This document shows, piece after piece, positions 41,561-50,015 of a stretch of DNA of 64,000 bases (its first letter is position 1; each line of letters starts with the position of its first letter). The notes beneath the pieces were generated by a model that saw nothing but the letters and a program-made list of their open reading frames with translations, did no database searches and was not told where the DNA came from. Source of the DNA: Candidatus Hecatella orcuttiae (GTDB lineage: Archaea; Thermoproteota; Bathyarchaeia; Hecatellales; Hecatellaceae). Position numbers and translations under genes: made by a program. Where the stretch lies: the NCBI GenBank assembly GCA_002011035.2, contig MTLY02000003.1, forward strand, positions 667,053 to 731,052. Direction: 5' to 3'.

Positions 41561-42853
41561 TTACCGGTTACAGGGCCAAGTATCCGGTAGGCCCCATCGT
41601 CTCCTAGCCTCGGCTACTGCTTTTTCAAAGCATTCAAGGGGCGGGTATACGATGCCCGCTCCCACCTGTCCTATGCCTGGAGACCTGTGGGCTAAGCCGG
41701 TGTTGATTACCGGAGTGATGCCTGTTCGCAGCACTTTTCTGATGTCTATTCCCAAAGGTGTGCCTTCATAATCCAAGTACGGTATCCGGTAGTCTCTATG
41801 TTTGGCAACGGTTATCCTGTACATCTGCTTGGTGGATTGAACTCCGAAGCTCGGCGACCCGCCTACGAACTCTGCTATGGCTGGAGAAGCCGCCATGGCG
41901 AATCCCCCGATACCCGCCGGCTCTGAGATGTAGGAGTCCCCCACCACGGGGTTGGCGTCCTCTAAGCGGAAGCCTTGGAAGATCTTTCCGCTTGACTGCA
42001 CGGGGGCAGGTGCGGTGAACCACCGGTTTCCCAGACCGCTTACTCTGATTCCCAGCTCGACGCCGTTGGTCGTTATCGCTGTGACCACCGTGCTGTAGTT
42101 GATTCCTTGAGCTGGATCCATCGTCGCCTTACTGGACGCCATGGACAGGTTCAGGAAGAAATGGTCGTTTCCCCCGATAAAGTCGAGAACTCTGGCTAAA
42201 GTTTCTCTTTCTATGTTCGACCTAACTAGGGGTGGGGTGATGGTTTTGAAAAAAATCGCCGTCGCCGACTTGTTTCTGTTATGGCATTCGTCTCCTCTTC
42301 TCAGAGCTTCAGCTATCATTCTTTTCAAATTGATTTCCCCTAAGGCTTTTATCGCCGCCTTTAGCGCAGGCATCAAGGCTTTTTCCATCCATCTCAGCCT
42401 TTCCACCACCTCCGTGTTGTTAGCTCCGAACCTCAAGGTCTTAACCTGCCCTACGCCCTCGTTCAGATTGGAGAAGGCCGTGTTTCCGAAGGTTTTGTTC
42501 TTCACGACGAACACGGGCATGGAAGGTGAAATGATTCCCGCCATCGGCGCAACGGCATCATGTTCATGGGTTGTCGAAAACCTGATCCGGCCTTGTTCCA
42601 CAAGTCTGGCGGCTTCCTCAACATCTCTGGCTAAACCTTCGTATACAAGGGCTCCTAGGGCCGCGCCTTTCATGGGTCCGCACATTCTCTTCCATTCTAT
42701 CGGGGGCCCTGCGTGCAGAAGCATGTCTTCCTTCATTCCAGGTATGACTTTCACAGCTTTGTTGATGTCCACCAACACGGTTTCCGCGTTTACTATTTTC
42801 TCGATCACTCTCGCGTTGGCTTCGTCTATCATTTCATCCACAGTTTTACTCAT
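41561..42853 (-). CDS. DUF1116 protein, AllG (YlbE)-like
   Basis: 430 aa. LLHAGPPIEWKRMCGPMKGA, STTHEHDAVAPMAGIISPSM, CHNRNKSATAIFFKTITPPL, FLNLSMASSKATMDPAQGIN and GLAHRSPGIGQVGAGIVYPP are characteristic of DUF1116. In E. coli the family member AllG works with FdrA and AllH as oxamate carbamoyltransferase at the end of anaerobic allantoin breakdown; neither partner is in this window, so the same activity cannot be assumed. It converges with the cyclase gene and is read 76 nt after ridA. Confidence 0.82.
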   Translation of the reverse strand: MSKTVDEMIDEANARVIEKIVNAETVLVDINKAVKVIPGMKEDMLLHAGPPIEWKRMCGPMKGAALGALVYEGLARDVEEAARLVEQGRIRFSTTHEHDAVAPMAGIISPSMPVFVVKNKTFGNTAFSNLNEGVGQVKTLRFGANNTEVVERLRWMEKALMPALKAAIKALGEINLKRMIAEALRRGDECHNRNKSATAIFFKTITPPLVRSNIERETLARVLDFIGGNDHFFLNLSMASSKATMDPAQGINYSTVVTAITTNGVELGIRVSGLGNRWFTAPAPVQSSGKIFQGFRLEDANPVVGDSYISEPAGIGGFAMAASPAIAEFVGGSPSFGVQSTKQMYRITVAKHRDYRIPYLDYEGTPLGIDIRKVLRTGITPVINTGLAHRSPGIGQVGAGIVYPPLECFEKAVAEARRRWGLPDTWPCNR

Positions 42854-42929
42854 GCTTTCCCTGTTCCCCTGTTACTATGACTGTCTTCGGTGAATTAGAT
42901 GAAAACCTGCGTGCTCCGGAAATGTTCTA

Positions 42930-43322
42930 TTAGTCCAAAACAGCGTCCGCGTCTACCTCAACCAGAAGCTCTTCTGATGCTAGGCTTTTGACGACGAGAA
43001 GGGTGCTGGCTGGGAGAACGCCCCCTTTAAAGTATCGTTTACGCACTTCATGGAACTTAGGGCGGTTTTTGAGGTCGGTGAGGTAGATTCGCATCCTCAC
43101 TATGTTATCCAAAGTTCCCCCGCTGGCTTCCAAGATGGATTTCAAACACTCGAACACGTGAACTGTCTGCGCTTCCATGTCTCCCTTACCGACGATTTCC
43201 CCTTTTTCGTCGAAGGCCGCTTGGCCGGAGATGAACAAAAACTTGCCAACCTTGACGGCGGGAGAAAGCATCCCGTTTCCCGGCCACACCCGGGACGTGG
43301 TTATGCATGTTTTCTCAACCAT
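42930..43322 (-). CDS. ridA: RidA family enamine/imine deaminase
   Basis: 130 aa. GMLSPAVKVGKFLFISGQAA, FECLKSILEASGGTLDNIVR, MRIYLTDLKNRPKFHEVRK and LPASTLLVVKSLASEELLVE, then VDADAV, follow the trimeric YjgF/RidA fold; the Arg before MRIYLTD is the usual substrate-carboxylate ligand. RidA proteins hydrolyse reactive enamines/imines, and paralogues often serve in N-heterocycle or pyrimidine breakdown. In this cluster it may remove an unstable intermediate. Confidence 0.9.
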   Translation of the reverse strand: MVEKTCITTSRVWPGNGMLSPAVKVGKFLFISGQAAFDEKGEIVGKGDMEAQTVHVFECLKSILEASGGTLDNIVRMRIYLTDLKNRPKFHEVRKRYFKGGVLPASTLLVVKSLASEELLVEVDADAVLD

Positions 43323-43419
43323 GGAGATCCCTTCTCTGTTGACTCACCTTTTTACAATTAAATTATTAAGTATAACGGTTAAAAGCTAGGCCTACAAAAA
43401 TGTTCTAGAGGCGGCTGAA

Positions 43420-43641
43420 TTACCCGCCGGCAACCGGGGGCGCCAAGGTTATCTCGTCGGCCTCCGGGTCAAATTCGGTGGTGACTTTTCGCAGATGCTT
43501 TTTCCGTTTGTAGGCAAGCCACCCTTGCTTCAGCTTTTCCTGGAAAATCTTCTTCGCTTCTTCGACGGAAGAGGGGTCGCTTTCGCTCCATTTCACCTTC
43601 TTGTTTTCGAGGAAAACCTTAAGCTCCCCCATCCTCATCAC
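43420..43641 (-). CDS. Small protein ending in Gly-Gly, MoaD/ThiS/SAMP-like
   Basis: 73 aa (70 if started at ATG 43632). Begins GELKVFLENKKVKWSESDPS and ends EADEITLAPPVAGG, the exact type of terminus on MoaD, ThiS and archaeal SAMP proteins, which are adenylated and thiocarboxylated at the C-terminal glycine. The middle (EEAKKIFQEKLKQGWLAYKR) is more charged than in ordinary MoaD. It lies 117 bp downstream of the molybdenum hydroxylase large-subunit gene on the same strand, so it may carry sulfur for the molybdenum cofactor or be a protein tag. Role inferred only. Confidence 0.65.
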   Translation of the reverse strand: MMRMGELKVFLENKKVKWSESDPSSVEEAKKIFQEKLKQGWLAYKRKKHLRKVTTEFDPEADEITLAPPVAGG

Positions 43642-43758
43642 ACTGGCAGACTTGTGGCTGAATGTATAACTGGAACGCAGATGAATTAAACCCGTCGATT
43701 AATTTCGTTTAAATTTTCGCGTATTTAAAGGTTGAGAAAAAGGTTCTCTTGTTGAAAG

Positions 43759-46053
43759 TCAAACTTTTCGGAGGGCTTTGAGGATTTTCTCCGCCGTAAG
43801 GGGGAGATCCCTTATCCTCACACCTGTGGCGTTGTACACGGCGTTGGCTATGGCTGCGGCCGTGGGCACCAAACCCGGCTCTCCCACGCCCTTCGCCCCG
43901 TAGGGGCCGTCGGGGTCGATGGACTCCACGATGACGGTCTCGGCTTCCGGCATATCCGCGGAGGTCAGCAGTTTGTAGTCTCGAAAATTCGGGTTAAGCA
44001 TGATGCCCTTTTCGTCTAAGAGGATCTCCTCGGTCAGAGCGTAGCCTATGCCTTGGTGTAGGGCGCCTTCAATCTGGCCCTCCACCGTTTGGGGGTTTAT
44101 AGCCCGGCCGACGTCATAGGCGGACACCATCTTGAGCACTTTCACATCCCCTGTTTCCGTATTCACCTCCACCTCAGCGAACTGCGCGCCGAAGGGGTGA
44201 GTCGGCGCTATGCGGCCGTAGAACGACCTAACATCCGGGCTTTCCGTGTTGGGAGTGTCGTAGTCCGCCTTGCCCATGATGGTCCTCCCCTCGGAAAACT
44301 GTGCAAAACGGATCACATCCGAGATGGGCGCAGACCTACTGGGGTTTCTTTTAACGTAAATTCTCTGACCCCCCGCTTCTAAGTCTTCAACTTTGGCGTC
44401 CAGCATCCGAGCGGCGACTTCCAAAAGTTGGCGTTTAACCTCCGCGGCAGTTGCCTTCACCGCGTTGCCTACTATGAAGGTTGTTTTACTGGCATAGACC
44501 CCGTAATCGTAGGGGCAGATGTCCGTGTCGGCTGTAATTAGATAGACATCCCTCACCCTGATCCCCAACTCTTCCGCAACCATCTGTGCCAGCACCGTGT
44601 CGGAGCCCTGCCCGATATCAGGCGCTCCGGTAATTAGGGTCACTGTGCCGTCTTCGTTGAGCTTTATCATGGCGGAGGCGGTGTCGCTGCCGAGACAGTA
44701 GCCGGTGGAGTGTATCATAGACGCCATGCCCACCCCCCTCGCCTTGCCGCCGGCTCCTTTCGGTGTTTTCCGCTTTTTATCCCAGCCTATTCTTTCCGCT
44801 CCTTTCCGAACGCATTCTTCTATGCCGCAGCTGGTTATCTGCCATCCGATGGCGGTTACATCGCCGCTTCGAACGTGGTTTTTCAGCCTAAACTCCTTAG
44901 GGTCTATTCCCAACTCTTCCGCCATTAAGTCTATCTGAGACTCCACGGCAAAATTTATCTGAGGATTTCCATACCCGCGGAAGGCGCCCGCCACAGGCGT
45001 GTTGGTGTATACGCAGTACCCTACATACTTCACGTTGGGGCATCTGTACAGCGAGACGCCGGCTCCTAAGCCGTAGGGTACCACACACGGCCCGTGGGAG
45101 GCGTAGGCCCCAGTGTCAAAGACAGCCTTGATCACACGGGCTGTAAACAGGCCGTCTCGGGTTACTCCCGTCTTCAGCTCAACAATGCAAGGGTGCCTAG
45201 TTCGGGTGGCGGAGAAAACCTCCTCCCTGCTGTACTCCATCTTGACGGGCCGGCCTGTCTTCTTAGCCAGAAGCGCTGCGAAAGGTTCTACGATGAGCTC
45301 GGACTTCGCTCCAAAACCTCCTCCTATGGAGGGAACCATGCACCTGACCATGCTCAAAGGCATGCCTAAAATCTTAGCCAACGCGCTCCGCATGGAGAAG
45401 GGGTTCTGAGTAGGCGACCAAACTGTCAGTTTCCCCGCGCGGTCGAAGCTGCAGACGCATACATGCCTCTCCAAACAGCAGTGGGCAACCCGCGAAGTTG
45501 CATACCTGTCTTCAAAGACGGAGTAAGCCTCCTTCAAGCCTTTTTCCACGTTTCCCTGCCCCCCCTCCACCGTTTTTGCAACGTTATTCTTCACTCCCGG
45601 TATCTCCGGGTGAAGCTGGGGGGCGTCGGGCTTCATGGCCTCCTCCGGGTCGTAAACAGCCGGCAGCACCTCGTAGTCTACGTTTATCAGCTCCAAAGCT
45701 TCCTCAGCAACGTCCTCGTCCACAGCGGCAACTGCTGCCACAGGCTCCCCAACAAACCGAACCCTACTGTCGAAAACATATTGGTCGTAGACACAGTAGG
45801 GAGGGACATGGGTGCCCCACAAGATTCGGGGAGCATCTCGGTGGGTGACTACAGCCTTCACGCCCTTAAGCTTCTCCGCCCCAGCCGTGTCGACTCTGAG
45901 AATCTTGGCGTGGGGGTGAGGGCTTTTTAAAACTCTGCCGTAAAGCATCCCCGGCAGCTTTATGTCTCCTGTGTATACTGTTTCCCCTAAGGCCTTCTTC
46001 AGCACGTCAACCTTCGGCAGGCTTCTGCCAACGCATGAAAACTCGCTCATCAC
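43759..46053 (-). CDS. Xanthine dehydrogenase family, molybdenum-binding subunit
   Basis: 764 aa. Two typical domains: the N-terminal a/b hammerhead (VGRSLPKVDVLKKALGETVY, TGDIKLPGMLYGRVLKSPHP) and the large Mo-pterin domain (MVPSIGGGFGAKSELIVEPF, GAFRGYGNPQINFAVESQID, GAPDIGQGSDTVLAQMVAEE). The catalytic Glu appears in PYGAKGVGEPGLVPTAAAIA. Substrate pocket residues do not allow assignment to purines, nicotinate or CO. The three subunit genes overlap by 4 nt each and are read FAD, 2Fe-2S, Mo. Together with the deaminase and amidohydrolases nearby, hydroxylation of an N-heterocycle is the best guess. Confidence 0.92.
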   Translation of the reverse strand: MMSEFSCVGRSLPKVDVLKKALGETVYTGDIKLPGMLYGRVLKSPHPHAKILRVDTAGAEKLKGVKAVVTHRDAPRILWGTHVPPYCVYDQYVFDSRVRFVGEPVAAVAAVDEDVAEEALELINVDYEVLPAVYDPEEAMKPDAPQLHPEIPGVKNNVAKTVEGGQGNVEKGLKEAYSVFEDRYATSRVAHCCLERHVCVCSFDRAGKLTVWSPTQNPFSMRSALAKILGMPLSMVRCMVPSIGGGFGAKSELIVEPFAALLAKKTGRPVKMEYSREEVFSATRTRHPCIVELKTGVTRDGLFTARVIKAVFDTGAYASHGPCVVPYGLGAGVSLYRCPNVKYVGYCVYTNTPVAGAFRGYGNPQINFAVESQIDLMAEELGIDPKEFRLKNHVRSGDVTAIGWQITSCGIEECVRKGAERIGWDKKRKTPKGAGGKARGVGMASMIHSTGYCLGSDTASAMIKLNEDGTVTLITGAPDIGQGSDTVLAQMVAEELGIRVRDVYLITADTDICPYDYGVYASKTTFIVGNAVKATAAEVKRQLLEVAARMLDAKVEDLEAGGQRIYVKRNPSRSAPISDVIRFAQFSEGRTIMGKADYDTPNTESPDVRSFYGRIAPTHPFGAQFAEVEVNTETGDVKVLKMVSAYDVGRAINPQTVEGQIEGALHQGIGYALTEEILLDEKGIMLNPNFRDYKLLTSADMPEAETVIVESIDPDGPYGAKGVGEPGLVPTAAAIANAVYNATGVRIRDLPLTAEKILKALRKV

Positions 46054-46541
46054 CGGCCCTCATTTCTCAAAACCTTAGCGGCTGCTAAGATAGCTTTGAC
46101 AGGTTTAACGTAGCCCGTGCACCGGCATAGGTTCCCGGAGATAGCTTCCCTTACCTCCTGCTCTGTGGGGTCCGGGTTCTCGTCAAGCAAAGCCTTGGCG
46201 GCGAGAATCATCCCAGGCGTGCAGTAGCCGCATTGAATGGCGCCCTCTTCGATGAAGGCCTTTTGAAGCGGATGGAGGTCAGGCCCCTTGGCAAGACCTT
46301 CGATGGTGATTATCCTCCTACCCTCCGCCTGCGCGGCGAGCAACACGCAGGACTTAACGGCTTTCCCGTCCATGAGAACAGTGCAGGCGCCGCATTCGCC
46401 CGTGCCGCAGCCGTACTTAGTTCCGGTGAGGTTGAGTTCGTTTCTCAGGACGTGAAGCAACGTCCAATGAGGCTTCACCGCCACCTCATAGTCTTCCCCA
46501 TTTACATTTAACTTGATGAGCATTCGCCCCACCTGCATCAT
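46050..46541 (-). CDS. Xanthine dehydrogenase family, 2x[2Fe-2S] subunit
   Basis: 163 aa. The plant-ferredoxin cluster is YGCGTGECGACTVLMDGKAV followed by SC, and the helical cluster is QCGYCTPGMILAAKALLDEN with NLCRCTGYVKPV; all eight cysteines are present. Transfers electrons from the molybdenum centre to FAD. ATG overlap of 4 nt with both neighbours. The start could also be ATG 46523 (MLIKLNVNG), a more usual N-terminus. Confidence 0.94.
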   Translation of the reverse strand: MMQVGRMLIKLNVNGEDYEVAVKPHWTLLHVLRNELNLTGTKYGCGTGECGACTVLMDGKAVKSCVLLAAQAEGRRIITIEGLAKGPDLHPLQKAFIEEGAIQCGYCTPGMILAAKALLDENPDPTEQEVREAISGNLCRCTGYVKPVKAILAAAKVLRNEGR

Positions 46542-47407
46542 CCTCCCCTTAACGCTTTATCCGCCGCCTGGGTTAACGCATGTTTAACGAAAACCCTGCT
46601 CAGCTCCCGGCGATATTCGGCGGAGGCTCTGACATCGCTGATGGGCCTAGTTTCCTCCGAGGCTGTTTCAGCCGCCTCCTCAACAAGGGAAGCCTCCAGT
46701 TTTCTCCCTTTAACCAAAGCCTCAGCCTTCCCAGCCCTCAGGGGCGTGGGCGCCACCGCCCCCAGCACTATTCTAGCATCTTCGCAGGCGCCGTTCAAGC
46801 CTAAGGTAACCCGGACCGCAGCGTTCACCAGAGCGATATCCCTTCGCGTCCGACCCTTTTTGAGGAATACCGCCGCCGTGCGAGCTGGCTGCGGTGGAAC
46901 TTGGATTTCGGCGAGGAGTTCCCCCTTCTGCAGAACGGTTTTCCTAGGGCCTAGGAAAAACTCCTCTAAGGTGACGGTTCTCTCCCCGGTGGGGTTGAGT
47001 ATTTTCGCCTTGGCTTCCAAGGCAATCAGCCCTGGAGGGAAATCTGCGGAGGGCACAGCGCTGCAGATGTTTCCCCCAACTGTAGCGGTGTTTCGAATGG
47101 AAGGGTCGCCCATCCGGGAGGCTTCCTCCCAGAGGACGCTGTAGGGTTCCCTCTTCAACAGTTTGGAGTCTAAGACTTCGGAAAGCGTGGTGGCGGCGCC
47201 GATCTTTAAGTGGTCTCCCTCGCTTTTAACGTAGTTCAAGCCTAAGCGGGTAATGTCCACGAGGCATTCAACCTCCGGCTTCTCAACCAGTAAGTCTGTG
47301 CCCCCTGCAATGGGCCTCGCCCGCTCTCCGTACTTGGCCAGCAGAGAAACAGCCTCCTCCACGGTCATAGGCCTGTAGTACTCTGTAGGCCTGAAAAGTT
47401 TCTTCAC
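46538..47407 (-). CDS. Xanthine dehydrogenase family, FAD-binding subunit
   Basis: 289 aa. RPTEYYRPMTVEEAVSLLAK, the FAD-binding ARPIAGGTDLLVEKP, and RNTATVGGNICSAVPSADFP are the classical CoxM/XdhB motifs; the C-terminal CO-dehydrogenase flavoprotein domain follows (RTRRDIALVNAAVRVTLGLN, APTPLRAGKAEALVKG). First gene of the three-subunit operon. Natural electron acceptor not evident. Confidence 0.93.
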   Translation of the reverse strand: MKKLFRPTEYYRPMTVEEAVSLLAKYGERARPIAGGTDLLVEKPEVECLVDITRLGLNYVKSEGDHLKIGAATTLSEVLDSKLLKREPYSVLWEEASRMGDPSIRNTATVGGNICSAVPSADFPPGLIALEAKAKILNPTGERTVTLEEFFLGPRKTVLQKGELLAEIQVPPQPARTAAVFLKKGRTRRDIALVNAAVRVTLGLNGACEDARIVLGAVAPTPLRAGKAEALVKGRKLEASLVEEAAETASEETRPISDVRASAEYRRELSRVFVKHALTQAADKALRGG

Positions 47408-47541
47408 CTGCGAGCCTCCTCTTATGTATAAGTTTAGTTGACGGTGTATCTGTGTAACCTCTTTAGCCTTATTTATTTTTTCCGCCGGACTTGTGAAAGA
47501 AATCTGATTCTCTCTTAGCTTTGCATGCTAAGCCTTGGAAC

Positions 47542-47994
47542 CTATTTGACGCCTATTCTTTTGTACAGGTTCAGGCATTCTTCGGATAACACGCCTTCGA
47601 CGATTTCGATGCTGGCTGAAGCCTTTTCTATCAAAAATCTGCATCTGACAGGGATTCTTTTTTTACCTAGTTTAGCTGTTTCCTCCATGGATGCGCCGTA
47701 AACTATCCTAGTTAAGCCTGCCCATATGCATGCGGCTGAGCACATGGGGCAAGGTTCATGGGTGGCGATGATGGTGCTCCCCTCGAAGCCTAGTCCGCTG
47801 AGTTTTTTCGCAGCCTTTCTGATGGCGTTGATTTCAGCGTGGGCAGTAGGATCACTGTCTGTGACCTCGGTGTTATGGGCCTTGGCAACGATTTTTCCTC
47901 TTGACACAATGACGGCTCCGTATCCCTTGTTTCCCTCCTTCAAGGCCAACTCAGCTTCTTTGAGGGATATTTTCATGAATTTTTCCCATCCCAT
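47542..47994 (-). CDS. Zinc-dependent nucleoside/base deaminase
   Basis: 150 aa. Zinc ligands and catalytic Glu are in TAHAEINAIRKAAKKLSG and HEPCPMCSAACIWAGLTRIV, the CMP/dCMP deaminase fold. Size and motif are those of the guanine deaminase / tRNA adenosine deaminase branch. Next to a xanthine-dehydrogenase-type enzyme, guanine deamination would be sensible, but the motif alone does not separate the two. Followed upstream after 10 nt by the unknown gene at 48005-48499, probably co-transcribed. Confidence 0.85.
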   Translation of the reverse strand: MGWEKFMKISLKEAELALKEGNKGYGAVIVSRGKIVAKAHNTEVTDSDPTAHAEINAIRKAAKKLSGLGFEGSTIIATHEPCPMCSAACIWAGLTRIVYGASMEETAKLGKKRIPVRCRFLIEKASASIEIVEGVLSEECLNLYKRIGVK

Positions 47995-48004
47995 TGGGGA
48001 AGCC

Positions 48005-48499
48005 TCACTTTCCTAACTCGATAATCTCTTCGCAAAATTGCGCATACGGCCTGATTTTATCGTAGTTTCTTTTGAATTTTAGGTTCGGATTGACTTGGCG
48101 GATGAAGTCTTCCGTCGACTTCTCGTAAGCCTCTCTGCAAACTTCTCTGGTGTCGAAGCCTAGAAGCCTACATGCCTCTAAAATCGGGCAGAAATTGTAC
48201 GACCTGAAAACGATCCGGTGTTGAGATTTTTTCACTATCTTAACTTCATCCCGGTTGATCCCTATCTTGAGAAGGAGAAGCTCAAAGGCTTTCTCCACAT
48301 CTGTCCCTTCCAATTTCAACATGCTTTTATTTTTTCTAAACCAAGTTAGTCTTTTGTTTAAAACTTGGCTTTCCAGAATTTTCCAGTTTCTGTTTTTCCA
48401 TTCCGCTATTTCTTTCAGTTTTTTAACGGCGTCTTTCACCATCCTTTGCTGGCTGTCGGTTATTTTTCCGTTCCGCAACTTGGTAAACGTGAGTTTCAC
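48005..48499 (-). CDS. Unknown cysteine-containing protein
   Basis: 164 aa, not recognised. The N-terminal half is a charged helical region (TDSQQRMVKDAVKKLKEIAE); the C-terminal half RIVFRSYNFCPILEACRLLG, FDTREVCREAYEKSTEDFIR and NPNLKFKRNYDKIRPYAQFC has three or four cysteines that recall V4R/4-vinyl-reductase-like or other small ligand-binding domains, though I cannot place it. No membrane or signal segment. It is transcribed with the deaminase 10 nt downstream and diverges from an amidohydrolase gene. Confidence 0.6.
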   Translation of the reverse strand: MKLTFTKLRNGKITDSQQRMVKDAVKKLKEIAEWKNRNWKILESQVLNKRLTWFRKNKSMLKLEGTDVEKAFELLLLKIGINRDEVKIVKKSQHRIVFRSYNFCPILEACRLLGFDTREVCREAYEKSTEDFIRQVNPNLKFKRNYDKIRPYAQFCEEIIELGK

Positions 48500-48586
48500 C
48501 GAAGATCACTGGGAGCTAGGGCTTAAATGATTAATCCCGTCAAAGTTTTATAGAAGTTCCCGAATAACTGTTTTCCGTGGTTTATT

Positions 48587-49957
48587 TTGACTGAGACAAC
48601 CATCATCAAAAACGGTATCGTCGTAACTGTTGACGAGGAGAACAGAATATACAAAGATGGCGCGCTCGCCATTCAAGACGGCCGCATCGTGGATTTGGGC
48701 GAAACTGAAAAAATCGAAAAGGAGTATAAAGGGGACATCATCATCGACGCTCGCAAGAAAGCGGTTCTCCCCGGGTTCATAAACCTCCATGCCCATTCAG
48801 GTTTGATTCGCGGCACAGCTGAGGACTTACCTCTCTGGGAATGGCTGGCTAAATGGATTGACCCTAAGCATAAGGTTCTGACCAACGAAGACGCCTATAT
48901 TGCTGCCTCCCTCTGCTACGCTGAGATGGTCAAAGCCGGGATCACCTGCGTTTTAGACATGTACCGTTTCATGCATCGGTGTGCAGACGCAGCTGAGGAG
49001 GTCGGTATCCGAGCTGTGCTGGCCCCCTACGTAGCTGACCGTCCTGAGTACGATTATTTCGAGAAGCTCAGCGACAACATCAAATTGGTTGAGGCAAGAC
49101 ATGGAAGCGCCAACGGCCGTATACATGTGTGGTTCGGGTTAGAGCACTTGCTCTACTGCACCGAAGAAGCCTACTACAAGGTGAGTGAACTTTCAAAGAA
49201 ATACGGTGTAGGCATCCACACCCACGGAGAAGAGTCCCTGGAGGTCGCTTTAAGGTTAACCAAGGAGTATGGGCGTTATCCCATCCAAATATTCCACGAC
49301 AGAGGCATCTTAGGCCCTAAGACTGTGCTCGCTCACTGCGTTTGGCTCAATCCGACGGAAATCAAACTCCTCGCAGCCACTAAGACAAGCGTAGCACACT
49401 GCCCTGTCTGCAACATGAAGATAGCCTCAGGGGTGGCTCCAATCCCCGACTATCTTAACCAAGGCGTCAACGTGGGGTTAGGAAGCGATGGAATAAAAGA
49501 GAACAACCGATGCGACCTAATCCAAGAGATGAAAGTAGCCGCCATCCTGCAAAAAGTCCACCGGCTGAACGCTTCGCTTCTGCCCGTGGAGCAAGTGTTA
49601 CGCATGGCCACCATCAACGGGGCGAAAGCCTTGGGCTTGGAGAAGGAAATAGGCTCCTTGGAAAAAGGTAAGAAAGCAGATGTTATTCTCATCGACTTTA
49701 AGAAACTTCACCTAACTCCCTTCCTAGTGGGGAAATACTTCAACATCCTCGCCAACATAGTCTATGCAGCCCAAGCCAGCGATGTGGACACAGTTCTGGT
49801 AGACGGAAGAATAGTCATGGAAAACCGTCGGCTGCTAACCGTGAACGAAGAAGAACTGATGGAAAAACATACAAAAGCCACTGAGGAGCTTCTGGAGAGA
49901 AGAGAACCTTTCGTCCCCAAAGAAGTTCCAACAGCATGGGATGTGAAAATAAAATAA
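48587..49957 (+). CDS. Amidohydrolase, TrzN/SAH-deaminase-like
   Basis: 456 aa, TTG start at 48587. Metal ligands are in LPGFINLHAHSGLIRGTAED (HxH), GIHTHGEESLE, KTVLAHCVWLNPTEI and NVGLGSDGIKENNRCDLIQE; composite N- and C-terminal beta domain (NGIVVTVDEENRIYKDGALA, VDTVLVDGRIVMENRRLLTV). This branch deaminates or dechlorinates rings such as S-adenosylhomocysteine, methylthioadenosine, guanine and triazines. The adjacent minus-strand protein at 50016-51494 is of the same family, so the two are likely specialised paralogues in ring catabolism. Confidence 0.9.
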   Translation: MTETTIIKNGIVVTVDEENRIYKDGALAIQDGRIVDLGETEKIEKEYKGDIIIDARKKAVLPGFINLHAHSGLIRGTAEDLPLWEWLAKWIDPKHKVLTNEDAYIAASLCYAEMVKAGITCVLDMYRFMHRCADAAEEVGIRAVLAPYVADRPEYDYFEKLSDNIKLVEARHGSANGRIHVWFGLEHLLYCTEEAYYKVSELSKKYGVGIHTHGEESLEVALRLTKEYGRYPIQIFHDRGILGPKTVLAHCVWLNPTEIKLLAATKTSVAHCPVCNMKIASGVAPIPDYLNQGVNVGLGSDGIKENNRCDLIQEMKVAAILQKVHRLNASLLPVEQVLRMATINGAKALGLEKEIGSLEKGKKADVILIDFKKLHLTPFLVGKYFNILANIVYAAQASDVDTVLVDGRIVMENRRLLTVNEEELMEKHTKATEELLERREPFVPKEVPTAWDVKIK

Positions 49958-50015
49958 TCATCTTGTCTGATTTTCAACAATATCGGCGAGGGCGGCTAAA
50001 AAAAAGAAGGGGAAG

